Assembly (NCBI GenBank): GCA_002413045.1 | Contig: DHWF01000036.1 | Span: 85,409 to 111,807 of the forward strand | Direction: 5' to 3' | Origin: Chloroflexi bacterium UBA5189 | Lineage (GTDB): Bacteria > Chloroflexota > Limnocylindria > Limnocylindrales > CSP1-4 | DNA length: 26,399 nucleotides | Shown: in pieces, positions 7,138 to 15,256 of the stretch | How the letters are laid out: each line of letters begins with the position of its first letter | How positions within the stretch are numbered: the stretch's first letter is position 1 | Notes under the pieces: model-generated | Seen by the model: only the letters and a program-made list of their open reading frames with translations | Database searches by the model: none | What the model was told of the DNA's origin: nothing | Translations under genes and position numbers: made by a program

Positions 7138-8421
7138 CTAGCCGGCGACGAACCAGCCGATCGGGGTCGAAGCGGTCGTCGATGCGACCTTGTTCATGTA
7201 GATCCGGATCTTGCCTGTGGACGGGTAGTTGGGGCGTGCGGCGACCACCCAGGCGCCTGAGCGGCCGTACTCCATCATCGCGAAGACCACCGGCGTGCCG
7301 CTCAGCCCGCCGGGAACGGTCACGTCCACGTAGGTCTTGTTCGCCAGCAGCGACACAGATCCGGCCCTGCTGAACCTCATTCGTCCGGCAACATCGAGCG
7401 CGAAGCCGGTGGTCGCCACCGCGCGCACGCCGGCGCCGGTGGTCGCCTCGCCGACGACGCCCTGGCCGGTGGTCGCAATTCCGTGGACGCTCTTGCCGCT
7501 CGCCGATTGGCCAAGCACCGCGTCGCCGGTCGTGGCCGTGCCCTTGACCCCCTGGCCCGTCGTCGCGGCGCCGACCACGCCCTGGCCCGTTGTGGCGTCG
7601 CCGTGGACACCTTGGCCGGCGAGGGTGAACCCGCCCACGCCGCGCGATCCCGCATCCTGGGTCGCCTCACCGTAGACGCCGGTCTTCGCAGGCCCCGCCG
7701 GCGCGCTGCCACTCCCGCTGTAGCCGACGATCCCGGACCGCCCGGTGGCGGACTCGCCGATGATTCCGTCGAGCTGCCCGTGGCCGCGGATGGCCGGGCC
7801 GAGCGAGCTGGTCGCCTTGACGGCCAGGCCGCTCGCCGAGTCGGCCGCAATCGCGACGCCGACGTCGGTCGCGGATCCGTAGATTCCGGTGAGGCCTGGC
7901 GATGCGGGGACCGGCCCGACATTGGCGTGGCCATGAATCGCCGTCCCGGGCCCGCCCTCCGCGACGATTGCCCCGACCGTGCTCGAGTTGTTCGCCGCAT
8001 AGACGCCGACGCCCGTATCGCTGGCACCGTAGATCGCGTGGCCGGCCGGGCTCACCCCGTAGACTCCCGTGCTCGCCGCGATCGGCGCCGGGATGTCGAC
8101 GGCCGCCACTGCGCTTGCGCCCAGCACGCCGACGCCGGCAGTCGACAACCCTCTGGCCGCCGGGTCGCCCGAGGCGTCCACCCCGACACCCCCCGCGGCA
8201 TGGATCGCAGTGCCGCTGCTGGAGACCGCAAATGCCGGGTCACCGCCATCGATCTCCGTCGTTCCGACGCCCGTATTGACGGCATCCAGCACGACGTCGC
8301 CGTCCACGCCGGCGCGCACGCTCGGCGCATGGACGAGGCTAACCGCGGCGGTCGCGAGGCCGCCGATGGCGCCAGCAAGGATGGCCCGCCGCGATCGCGG
8401 GGTGACTTGATCGATGCTCAT
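7138..8421 (-). CDS. Tat-exported decapeptide-repeat (beta-helix-like) protein
   Basis: A 427-residue protein. Residues 1-38 look like a twin-arginine signal: RSRRAILAG, a hydrophobic stretch, then VRA before the mature GVDGD. Residues about 40-268 are irregular Gly/Ala/Val-rich units of the GVYG/GIYG/AIHG type. Residues 269-338 are seven in-register 10-residue repeats with pattern G-x-G-V-x-G-x-A-T-T, predicted to stack as a beta-helix. Residues 347-427 are non-repetitive (LLANKTYVDVTVPGG, ARPNYPSTGKIRIYMNK, GWFVAG), a C-terminal domain recognised from other actinobacterial and Chloroflexota repeat proteins of unknown role. A surface or extracellular structural function is inferred. The ATG at 8421 places the twin Arg at residues 11-12. 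The gene lies 38 bp after the HAD gene on the same strand. Confidence 0.85.
   Translation of the reverse strand: MSIDQVTPRSRRAILAGAIGGLATAAVSLVHAPSVRAGVDGDVVLDAVNTGVGTTEIDGGDPAFAVSSSGTAIHAAGGVGVDASGDPAARGLSTAGVGVLGASAVAAVDIPAPIAASTGVYGVSPAGHAIYGASDTGVGVYAANNSSTVGAIVAEGGPGTAIHGHANVGPVPASPGLTGIYGSATDVGVAIAADSASGLAVKATSSLGPAIRGHGQLDGIIGESATGRSGIVGYSGSGSAPAGPAKTGVYGEATQDAGSRGVGGFTLAGQGVHGDATTGQGVVGAATTGQGVKGTATTGDAVLGQSASGKSVHGIATTGQGVVGEATTGAGVRAVATTGFALDVAGRMRFSRAGSVSLLANKTYVDVTVPGGLSGTPVVFAMMEYGRSGAWVVAARPNYPSTGKIRIYMNKVASTTASTPIGWFVAG
7408..7617 (-). repeat. Seven tandem 30-bp coding repeats
   Basis: These encode residues 269-338 of the repeat protein as seven successive 10-residue units. 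The core GQGVxGxATT is exact in several units; unit 4 is the most divergent (GDAVLGQSAS). The DNA is also repetitive, with recurring GGCCAGGG blocks, so recombination or misassembly could change copy number here. Confidence 0.85.
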
Positions 8422-8459
8422 TCCGACCCTCCTCGGCCCAGTACGGATGCAGCCGAAGT

Positions 8460-9374
8460 CTAGGCCCGCCCGCTCGTCCCTGGCATGTTCTCGAGCGCGT
8501 GGACGATCGAGGCCAGCGAGTCCGTGATGGCGTCCGGGCGAACCCGTGATCTGGCCGCTTCCGCCGCGTCGACCTTGCCGCTCAGCACGAGGATCCCAAG
8601 AAGACCGACTCGCAGCGCCGCGGCGATGTCCGCTTTCGGGTCGTCGCCGACCATCGCGATGTCGCCGATGCGGAGGCGAGATTCGGTGCTCCCTCCGTCG
8701 CGACCGGCAAGCTCGGCGCGGAGCTCGGCGACGGCTTGCCGGAAGACGACCGGCGACGGCTTGCCGCAGATCACGGCGCGCCGACCGAGCGCCGCCTCGA
8801 GCCCGAGCACGTACGCGCCGGCGTCGAGGGTGAAGCCCTTCGGCGTCATCCACCATGGGTTGCGGTGCATCGCCACGAATGCCGCGCCGGCCTTCAGCTG
8901 CCGGAACGCGATGTCGAGATTCCGGTACGACAGGTCGTCGCCCGCGTCGCCGATGACGACCGCTGCGACTGGCTCAGTCCGAGCGTCCGCCTCATCCGGG
9001 GAGAGGACCTGCTGGCCTGCCCACTCCCGCCGCGCATCCGGCGCGGAAAGGACCAGGAGCGGCCCGCCCGCGTGATGCGCGGCGGTGTACGCGGCGGCAG
9101 CGGATGCCGCGGTGATGATCTCGGCGGCATCGACCGGCATGCCGGTGGCCTTGCCGACCCAGGCGGCAAGAGTCGATCGATGGGCGGACGAGAAGTTCGT
9201 GACGACTCGATACGGGATGCCGCGACGGCGAAGCTCGGCGACCGCCGCTGGCGATCCGTCGATCGGCGCGCCGCGATACATGAGCACGCCGTCGGCATCG
9301 AGGATGAACGCCCGAACCCCGTCGAGGGCGGTTCGGAGCGCGGCGTCGGACGTCGTCGCAGGGCCGGTCGTCAC
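8460..9374 (-). CDS. HAD-superfamily hydrolase, subfamily IIA (NagD-like)
   Basis: A 304-residue phosphatase-type protein. Motif I is FILDADGVL, with nucleophile Asp26 and acid/base Asp28; motif II is VVTNFSS; the motif III Lys is in CGKPSP; motif IV is MVGDDPKADIAAA. The C2-type cap between motifs II and III (LVLSAPDARREWAGQQ... to NPWWMTPKGF) defines subfamily IIA, which includes NagD and 4-nitrophenylphosphatase-like enzymes acting on small phosphorylated metabolites. A cytosolic house-cleaning phosphatase is likely; the exact substrate is unknown. No ATG is close to the domain start, so the GTG at 9374 is taken; a clear Shine-Dalgarno is missing. It diverges from fabI with 120 bp between, where both promoters should lie. 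Confidence 0.9.
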   Translation of the reverse strand: MTTGPATTSDAALRTALDGVRAFILDADGVLMYRGAPIDGSPAAVAELRRRGIPYRVVTNFSSAHRSTLAAWVGKATGMPVDAAEIITAASAAAAYTAAHHAGGPLLVLSAPDARREWAGQQVLSPDEADARTEPVAAVVIGDAGDDLSYRNLDIAFRQLKAGAAFVAMHRNPWWMTPKGFTLDAGAYVLGLEAALGRRAVICGKPSPVVFRQAVAELRAELAGRDGGSTESRLRIGDIAMVGDDPKADIAAALRVGLLGILVLSGKVDAAEAARSRVRPDAITDSLASIVHALENMPGTSGRA

Positions 9375-9494
9375 GGGGCCGAATGGTAGGCTCGGACGAC
9401 CGGATCGACGCGCACGATGCGTGCAGACACGCACGGGTTCGCGCACGCGGGCACGTCGGATCCGCGCACGATGGACCGAAACGAGGGAGGACCG

Positions 9495-10277
9495 ATGGGC
9501 CTGCTCGACGGCAAGAAGGCGCTGATCTTCGGCGTCGCGAACGACCACTCCATCGCCTGGGGCATCGCCAGGGCGCTCCACGACCAGGGCGCGATCCTGG
9601 GCTTCTCCTCGGTGGAGAGCCTGATCGACCGCCGCGTCCGGCCGCTCGCCGAATCGATCGGCGCGACGTTCGTCGAGGCCTGCGACGTGCAGTCCGACGA
9701 GCAGATCGCCGGCGTGATGGCCAAGTGGGCCGCGGCCTACGGCGAGATCGACATCCTCGTGCATGCGCTCGCGTTCGCGAAGCGCGAGGACCTCGACGGC
9801 GAATTCGCCAACACCTCACGCGACGGCTTCGCGCTCGCGATGGACGTCTCGGCCTACTCGCTCGTCGCGCTCGTGCGCGAGGCGCGGCCATTCCTGCACC
9901 CCGGCTCGTCGGTGCTCACGCTGAGCTACTACGGCGCCGAGAAGGTGGTCTCGCACTACAACGTGATGGGCGTCGCCAAGGCGGCGCTCGAGGCGTCCGT
10001 CAGGTATCTCGCCGCCGACCTCGGGCCGTCCGGCGTTCGCGTGAACGCGATCTCCGCCGGCCCGATCCGGACCCTCGCCGCGGCCGGCATCGCGGGCTTC
10101 AAGAAGCTGTACGGCTCCTTCGCCGAGCTCGCGCCGTTGCGCGCCAACATCACGATCGAGGATGTGGGCAAGACCGCGATCTGGCTCGCCTCCGACCTGT
10201 CCAGCGCGGTGACCGGCGAGGTCGTCTACGTCGATGGTGGCTTCAACGTGATGGGCGTCCCGCTCGCCGAAGGCTGA
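9495..10277 (+). CDS. fabI: Enoyl-[acyl-carrier-protein] reductase (NADH)
   Basis: A 260-residue SDR-fold enzyme that reduces trans-2-enoyl-ACP in the last step of each fatty-acid elongation cycle. It keeps the FabI dinucleotide motif GVANDHSIAWGIA (13-25). It also has the active site Tyr145 (LSYYGAEK), Tyr155 and Lys162 in YNVMGVAK (Y-x6-K), followed by VRVNAISAGPIRTLAAAGI and SSAVTGEVVYVDGGFNVMG, very close to the E. coli enzyme. The start at 9495 is fixed by GAGGGAGG at 9483-9490, four nt upstream; an in-frame ATG at 9417 would add a non-homologous leader. It stands alone on the plus strand and converges with the GGDEF gene 11 bp downstream. It is probably essential unless another enoyl reductase exists elsewhere. 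Confidence 0.96.
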   Translation: MGLLDGKKALIFGVANDHSIAWGIARALHDQGAILGFSSVESLIDRRVRPLAESIGATFVEACDVQSDEQIAGVMAKWAAAYGEIDILVHALAFAKREDLDGEFANTSRDGFALAMDVSAYSLVALVREARPFLHPGSSVLTLSYYGAEKVVSHYNVMGVAKAALEASVRYLAADLGPSGVRVNAISAGPIRTLAAAGIAGFKKLYGSFAELAPLRANITIEDVGKTAIWLASDLSSAVTGEVVYVDGGFNVMGVPLAEG

Positions 10278-10288
10278 TCGCCAGCGAG

Positions 10289-12472
10289 TTACGCGGCAAC
10301 CACCTGGTTGCGGCCGCCGTGCTTGGCCATCGCCAACGCGACGTCGGCGCGCTCGAGGAGCAGGCTGCCCTCGACCTCCCATGCCTCGAGGGAGGCGCAG
10401 CCGGCCGAGACCGTCGTTCGCACCGGCTCGCCACCGGCGACGTCGACCTTGAGCTTCGCGAACGCCGTGCGCACGTCCTCGGCGATCTGGATCGCGTGAT
10501 CGCGGCTGGCGTTGTCGAGGATGACGACGAACTCCTCGCCGCCGAAGCGGGCGACGAGGTCGCTCACCCGGGCCCGGGCGCGGAGCGTGTCCGCGAACAG
10601 CCGCAGCACGCGGTCGCCGACCTGGTGGCCGTGCTGCTTGTTGACCTGGCCGAAGTGGTCGAGGTCGAACAGGATCGCGGATCGAAGCGGGCGCCTTTCG
10701 GCGGGGATGCGGCGACGCAGCGCGTCCTCGCGCTCGAGGGTCGAGTCGAAATGTCGGCGGTTGCGAAGACCGGTCAGTGGGTCGGTGATCGCGGCGGTCG
10801 CGGTCAGCTGGTGCAGCCGTGCATTCGCCAGCGCCAGGCCGACCTTGCCGGCGAGCAGCCCCGCGATCTCCTGCTCCTGGGCGGTGAACGGGCTCGACAG
10901 GTTGCCGCGGAGCCAGGTGACGACGCCGACGACCTGATCCCCGATGACCATCGGCGCGGCCATCGCGGCGAGGCTGTCGGGCAGCGCGACGCGGGCGACG
11001 GCCTTCGGGAATTCGGTTCGGTCGAGGCGGTCGAGGACGGTGACCGTTCGGGTCGTCATCGCCTTGCCGCTCACACCCTCGCCGGCCCGCAGCTCCTTCC
11101 CGATGATCGATGCGTCGCCGCCCGCGATCGCGTTGATGAGGAACCGCCCGGATTCATCCTCCCGGTTCACCAGCAGGACCGAATCGGCCGGGATGACGAC
11201 CGACGCCCCGATGGCCACCTCGTCGTCCATCGTTGCCGGATCAAGGCTGGATCCGAGTGCCGTCGCGAAGGTGGTCAGTCGATCGAGGAGCGCCGCGCGC
11301 TCGGTCAGCTTCTGGCGCTCCCGGCCGAGGGCCAGCGCGGCCGCGACGCGGTCGCCGACGATCTGGAGGATCCCGAAGTCATCCGAATCGAGCCGGTGCT
11401 CGCCGCTCGTCTCGACGTTCAGGATCCCGAGCAGCTCACCGTCGCTCTCCAGCGGGATCCCGATCTCGCTGACCACGGCCGGGTCTGCCGACAGGAACGC
11501 GGGGTCGCTGCGCGCATCGGGCAGGAAGGCCGCCTCGCGGGTCCGGACGATTCGGCCGATCACGCCCTGGTCAGGGTTGACGACCTCGATCGGGAACCGG
11601 TAGTTGCGCTGGGCCCCGAGGCGGAGGTCGGTGCCATCCCACACGTACACCGACGGGTACTGGTAGCCGAACGTCCGCTCGAGGACTCCCATGACGCTGT
11701 CGAGGCTTGAGGCCGTCGGTCCTTCGCGCGCCAGCAGCCGGCCGACGGACTCCAGTGCCGCGAGCTGCTGCGTCTGGTGGCGTGCGCGCAGGTTCGCGCT
11801 CCGGAGGCGATCGCTCGACCGTTCCAGGTTGACGACGACGCGTCGGCTCCCGATCGCCACGACGATCGACGCGATGACGACCGCGAGGACCTCCTGCCGA
11901 TCGACGAGCACGGCCGCGGGGGCCGCGAGCGGGGCCAGCATGAGGACGAGCCCCGTCAGCGCCACGAGCCCTTCCAGACGCCGGCCGCGCGCCGCCGCGA
12001 GGGCCACAACCGGGACCGCCAGTGCCGCGAGCGGCCAGCTCGTGGTGCCGCCAAGCCAGACGTTGGCAAGCCCGATGAACGCGAGGCACAACGCGAGCCG
12101 CGCGGCAGGCAGCCAGCCCGGCGTCGTTCGAATCGTGGTGAGCCAGAGTTGGCCGGCGAGGAAGACCGCGGGCCCGAGCAGCAGGAGCGGGCGCTGGAGG
12201 CCTGCCAGCCCATCGAGCGCGACGACGGCCAGCGCGATCGCGGTGGCGAGGAGCAGCTGCGGATCGTTCCGAACGCGAAACAGCAGGCGTTCCGGGGTCC
12301 ACCTCCGCGCGATGCCGTGGGCCGCCGGGTCGCGCCGAAAGTGAGTGACGGGCGGGAACGCGCCATCGACCGCCACGGGGGCGACAGGTGGCTGGTCGAT
12401 CGTGAGATCGTGGTGCAGACGAGGGATGTCCACGGTCCCTTGATGCTCCCGCCGTGGTGCACCCAGCCACAT
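10289..12472 (-). CDS. Membrane-anchored GAF-GAF-GGDEF diguanylate cyclase
   Basis: A 727-residue signalling protein predicted to make cyclic di-GMP from two GTP. Residues about 75-207 hold five to six hydrophobic helices, followed by a charged linker. Two GAF-like sensor domains occupy about 235-385 and 395-545. The GGDEF domain runs from about 555 to the end. It has DPLTGLRNRRHF, the metal Asp in ILFDLDHFGQVNKQHGH, an intact GGEEF (644-648) and the RxxD product-inhibition site RVSD (635-638) five residues before it. Activity and feedback inhibition are therefore both expected. The ATG at 12472 gives a 70-residue cytosolic lead; the GTG twelve codons in, behind AAGGGA, is an alternative. The gene follows the large membrane protein by 32 bp. 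The same frame stays open far upstream, but only antisense to that gene. Confidence 0.9.
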   Translation of the reverse strand: MWLGAPRREHQGTVDIPRLHHDLTIDQPPVAPVAVDGAFPPVTHFRRDPAAHGIARRWTPERLLFRVRNDPQLLLATAIALAVVALDGLAGLQRPLLLLGPAVFLAGQLWLTTIRTTPGWLPAARLALCLAFIGLANVWLGGTTSWPLAALAVPVVALAAARGRRLEGLVALTGLVLMLAPLAAPAAVLVDRQEVLAVVIASIVVAIGSRRVVVNLERSSDRLRSANLRARHQTQQLAALESVGRLLAREGPTASSLDSVMGVLERTFGYQYPSVYVWDGTDLRLGAQRNYRFPIEVVNPDQGVIGRIVRTREAAFLPDARSDPAFLSADPAVVSEIGIPLESDGELLGILNVETSGEHRLDSDDFGILQIVGDRVAAALALGRERQKLTERAALLDRLTTFATALGSSLDPATMDDEVAIGASVVIPADSVLLVNREDESGRFLINAIAGGDASIIGKELRAGEGVSGKAMTTRTVTVLDRLDRTEFPKAVARVALPDSLAAMAAPMVIGDQVVGVVTWLRGNLSSPFTAQEQEIAGLLAGKVGLALANARLHQLTATAAITDPLTGLRNRRHFDSTLEREDALRRRIPAERRPLRSAILFDLDHFGQVNKQHGHQVGDRVLRLFADTLRARARVSDLVARFGGEEFVVILDNASRDHAIQIAEDVRTAFAKLKVDVAGGEPVRTTVSAGCASLEAWEVEGSLLLERADVALAMAKHGGRNQVVAA

Positions 12473-12504
12473 CCCCCGTCGGTACCAGCCCGCTCGACCC
12501 GTGG

Positions 12505-14799
12505 TCAGCGGCGGAGCGCGAACACCTCGCCCTGGGCGTTGCCGAAGATCGACTGGTAGCCCGCAGCGACGATCGCGTCGCGGGTGCCGGCGGGGAGCTT
12601 CGCGGGCTCGAGGACGACGTACCCGTACGTCCCCGATGCCAGGAACCCGGGCAGCTGGTCCAGCCCGTACAGGCGACCGCCGACCGTCTGGTGGCTCACC
12701 TCCGGGTCGAGGCTGACGAACGTCTCGTCGACACCGTCGAACACGCCGAGCGGCGTCGCGACCCACTCCTGGAAGCTGCTTGCCAAGTGCAGGACCTGGG
12801 TGCCGTGCGTGAGTCGGCCGGCGTCGATCTCGGCGCGGACGGCATCGACGAGCTGTTGGCGAGGCGCGTCGACGACCGTGCGGCTGTTCGGGAAGCCGAC
12901 CCAGAATCCGCTCGCGGCGTAGTGCAGGTCGATCGCGAATGCCTCCGACCAACGGTGTTCGCCGAGGTGGTAGGCGTTGATCGCCGCGCAATCGGTCTTG
13001 CAGCCCGCATCGTCGCCGCTGTTGCCGAACCGGAGTGGGTACGCGGCGAGCGCGACGAAGGCGCCGATGACGGCAGCGCGCGCGAGCCAGGGCAGCCGGT
13101 CGGTGGCCCACAGGTAGGCGAGCGCCGCTGCCGCTCCGACGGCCGCGATCGTGGACAGCCAGTAGTGGACGGTCTTGGGCACCTCGAACCGGAGGGCGTC
13201 GCCGAGGAACCCGAGGTTGCCGGGCAGGAGGCCGATCACGAGCAGGGCGCCCGCGCCGACGGCGAGCCCCGCGATGACGAGCGGCGAACGTGCCCCGCGG
13301 CTGCCCAGCGCGATGCCGATCATCAGCATCACCAGCAGGAGCCCACTCGACTCGAGGATCAGCGTGATCCCGGAGCCGACGGCGCCGGGGAACGCGTCGG
13401 GGTTCAGGTAGCCGAGTGCGAGCGCGCCCGCCGCTGCGGCGATCGCAGCGACGAGCACAACCCACCGGCCGACCTGGACGAGACGCTGGATGCCGTCTCG
13501 CAGCCGTTCGCGCGCGCCGACGAACATGCTGGTGCCGATCCCCAGTGCCAGTCCGAGCGGCAGGCCGATGCCAAGGGCGAGCGTTGGCAGCGACGCACCC
13601 ACCATCGTCGCGAGCTGCGGCAGCGCGATGAGGCCGGCGGTGAGCCCGGCCACGAACGCCGTCGCGGCGAGGTCCCGTGGCCGCACGAGGGCCGCGATCA
13701 CGACGGTCACGATCCCGAAGAAGCCGATGACCGGGTGGACGAGCGTTGCCGCGCCGAGCGCCATGCCGATGACTGCGCCGCGGCCGATCCGCCACGGGTC
13801 GTTGGGCGCCGGCTCCGCCGTCACGGTCGCCGTCGCTCGGAGCATCTCGGCGGCAACGGCGAGCCCGAGGCAGACGAGCGGGACGACCACGACCGTGCCG
13901 CGCGCATCGCCGAGGCGCGCGAACGACTGGCTGAGCGCGAATGCGAGGAGCGCCCACGGCCCGATCGGTGCGTCGCCGCGGCGCAGCGCGCTGGCGAGCC
14001 GGTGGACGCCGGCGGCCACCAGGACCGTCTGCGGGAGGATGAAGCCGGCGATCGCGAGGCCGCCGCCAAGGTTCGTGATGGTCGCGATCGAGCCGAGGAG
14101 GGCGTCATAGCCGAGCACGGTCCGCGACGGTCCGATGATCGGCGACTGGGTCTCGGTCAGCGGCGAGAACCAGCCAAACGTCCGCAGGTGCTCGACCGGT
14201 CCGACGTAGTTCGGCAGGACGTCGATGAACGGCACGACCGGGCTCGCGAGCTGGAGCAGCACCGGGCCGGCCCACACGATCACGACGAGCGCCGCCACCG
14301 GCCACGAACCGATCGAGCCGACGGCGTCGCGCCAGCCCGCGAACGCCGTCAGCGGCCGCAGGGGTCGGCTGATCGCAGATGGGGCGATCGCCGCGAGCAC
14401 GATGAGGACATCGATGCCGACGAGCACCGGCTGACGGAACCCGCCAACCGCCGCGAGGGTGCCGAGGAGCAAGGTGTCCTTGAGGACCGCCGCGACCATC
14501 GCGGCGAGCAGTGCCTCGGCGACCGAATCGAAGGGCTTGTTGCGTGCCGCGCGGGCGAGGATGAGGCCCGCTGCGAGCTCCAGGGCGCTCGCGCCGAGCA
14601 CGAGCAGGGCCGCCGGCAGGGTGACGGCGAGCTGGCTCAGGATCCCGGCGAACGCCGCTCCCGCGTCGAACCCGAGGTCCTTCGAGGTCTGGAGCGTGAC
14701 CAGCCCCGCCAGGAGCGCCACGAGCCCCACGACCCCGACCAGGTCGAGCGCGACGGCATCACGTTCCCGGAATCGCAGCTCCGACGGGCTCTCCGACAC
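12505..14799 (-). CDS. Large polytopic membrane protein, function unknown
   Basis: A 764-residue protein with many hydrophobic helices from about residue 15 to 595 (for example DLVGVVGLVALLAGLV, AALVVIVWAGPVLLQLA, LLLVMLMIGIALG). It ends in a soluble domain of about 150 residues (RFGNSGDDAGCKTDCAAINAYH to VFALRR). A multi-helix body with a soluble C-terminal tail is the layout of GT-C type or O-antigen-like membrane glycosyltransferases, but no diagnostic catalytic motif was found, so none is assigned. CKTDC near the start of the tail could form a disulfide. GTG 14799 is chosen; the only upstream ATG, at 14859, lies inside the tRNA gene. It probably shares a transcript with the GGDEF gene 32 bp downstream, which suggests an envelope function under cyclic di-GMP-linked control (inference). 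Confidence 0.8.
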   Translation of the reverse strand: MSESPSELRFRERDAVALDLVGVVGLVALLAGLVTLQTSKDLGFDAGAAFAGILSQLAVTLPAALLVLGASALELAAGLILARAARNKPFDSVAEALLAAMVAAVLKDTLLLGTLAAVGGFRQPVLVGIDVLIVLAAIAPSAISRPLRPLTAFAGWRDAVGSIGSWPVAALVVIVWAGPVLLQLASPVVPFIDVLPNYVGPVEHLRTFGWFSPLTETQSPIIGPSRTVLGYDALLGSIATITNLGGGLAIAGFILPQTVLVAAGVHRLASALRRGDAPIGPWALLAFALSQSFARLGDARGTVVVVPLVCLGLAVAAEMLRATATVTAEPAPNDPWRIGRGAVIGMALGAATLVHPVIGFFGIVTVVIAALVRPRDLAATAFVAGLTAGLIALPQLATMVGASLPTLALGIGLPLGLALGIGTSMFVGARERLRDGIQRLVQVGRWVVLVAAIAAAAGALALGYLNPDAFPGAVGSGITLILESSGLLLVMLMIGIALGSRGARSPLVIAGLAVGAGALLVIGLLPGNLGFLGDALRFEVPKTVHYWLSTIAAVGAAAALAYLWATDRLPWLARAAVIGAFVALAAYPLRFGNSGDDAGCKTDCAAINAYHLGEHRWSEAFAIDLHYAASGFWVGFPNSRTVVDAPRQQLVDAVRAEIDAGRLTHGTQVLHLASSFQEWVATPLGVFDGVDETFVSLDPEVSHQTVGGRLYGLDQLPGFLASGTYGYVVLEPAKLPAGTRDAIVAAGYQSIFGNAQGEVFALRR

Positions 14800-14823
14800 G
14801 CGCGGATGGTACGGGAGAGGAAT

Positions 14824-14899
14824 TGGAGCGGGCGGCGGGGTTCGAACCCGCGACATCAAGTTTGGAAAACTTGCACTCTGCCAGCTGAGTTACGCCCGC
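14824..14899 (-). tRNA. tRNA-Gly(TCC), CCA encoded
   Basis: The minus strand folds as a full cloverleaf: acceptor GCGGGCG pairs with CGCCCGC, the D-arm region is ACTCAGCTGGCAGAGT, the anticodon stem CAAGT/ACTTG carries loop TTTCCAA (anticodon TCC, reading GGA), the variable loop has five nt (ATGTC), and the T-arm GCGGG/CCCGC has loop TTCGAAC. The discriminator is T, followed by a genomic CCA (14824-14826). All stems are perfect. The mature end without CCA is 14827. It lies 25 bp upstream of the membrane protein start and points the same way. Confidence 0.97.
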
Positions 14900-14956
14900 T
14901 CAGCGGCTCCTCGGATCGTACAGGCTCTCGCCTTCGCAGGCGACTTATGGTTGTCG

Positions 14957-14975
14957 ATGCTCACGTGGTGAGCAT
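14957..14975. promoter_or_regulatory. 19-bp palindrome, candidate operator
   Basis: ATGCTCAC-GTG-GTGAGCAT has perfect 8-bp arms around three bases. It sits 58 bp upstream of the tRNA and about 280 bp upstream of the cyclase ATG. Its right half with flank (TGGTGAGCATT, 14966-14976) recurs at 15142-15152. That fits a dimeric regulator with a full site and a half site. Which of the flanking genes it would control is not clear. Confidence 0.5.
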
Positions 14976-15141
14976 TTCTGGGGCTTTCGAGGCCTTTTGG
15001 TCCTCCGAGGCCGGCAGATGCGGCGAGCCAAGCCCGCGGGCGGCCAGTTTCGTGCTCAGACTTTCGCGCCTGAGCCAGCCGCAGTGGCCAAATCGGACGT
15101 CCGGACGCCGAAAGGCCCTCCAAGTCCCGAATCTGATCATC

Positions 15142-15152
15142 TGGTGAGCATT
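15142..15152. repeat. Half-site copy of the 14957-14975 palindrome
   Basis: TGGTGAGCATT repeats the 11 bp at 14966-14976 exactly. It lies 176 bp further on and about 105 bp before the cyclase start. The left half is absent here (the upstream bases are ATCATC). Confidence 0.5.
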
Positions 15153-15256
15153 CGGAGGGATTAGGAGCGAGCGGGGTCCGCGCCGTGCAGTGCGCGGCTG
15201 ACTCCCGGGCCCGGCCTGCGGTCAGTGGAGACGCCACGGGGTACGATGCCGGTTCG

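Larger units (their letters stand above)
14900..15256. other. 357-bp gap between tRNA-Gly and the cyclase gene
   Basis: No convincing coding frame was found. The gap must hold the promoter of the tRNA (leftward) and of the cyclase gene (rightward). It contains a small hairpin CGCCT-TCGC-AGGCG at 14929-14942, a strong palindrome at 14957-14975, and a second copy of the palindrome's right half (TGGTGAGCATT) at 15142-15152. No integrase or second tRNA-end copy was seen, so there is no evidence for an attachment site. Confidence 0.6.

Noticed and set aside
5791..7260. Plus-strand open frame opposite the aldehyde dehydrogenase
   Set aside because: It is antisense to conserved catalytic motifs and shows no recognisable domain.
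12473..13957. Upstream extension of the GGDEF frame
   Set aside because: The frame stays open, but the sequence is Arg/Pro-rich and overlaps the convincing membrane protein gene in another frame on the same strand.
14800..14859. ATG start at 14859 for the membrane protein
   Set aside because: It falls inside the tRNA-Gly gene; the GTG at 14799 gives a normal N-terminus.
12454..15147. Very long plus-strand open frame opposite the membrane protein gene
   Set aside because: Its product is Arg/Asp/Glu/His-rich with no domain, and it runs through the tRNA gene. It is an antisense shadow typical of high-GC genomes.
14824..15152. tRNA-associated integration site
   Set aside because: No integrase, no second copy of the tRNA 3' end and no foreign-looking cargo nearby.
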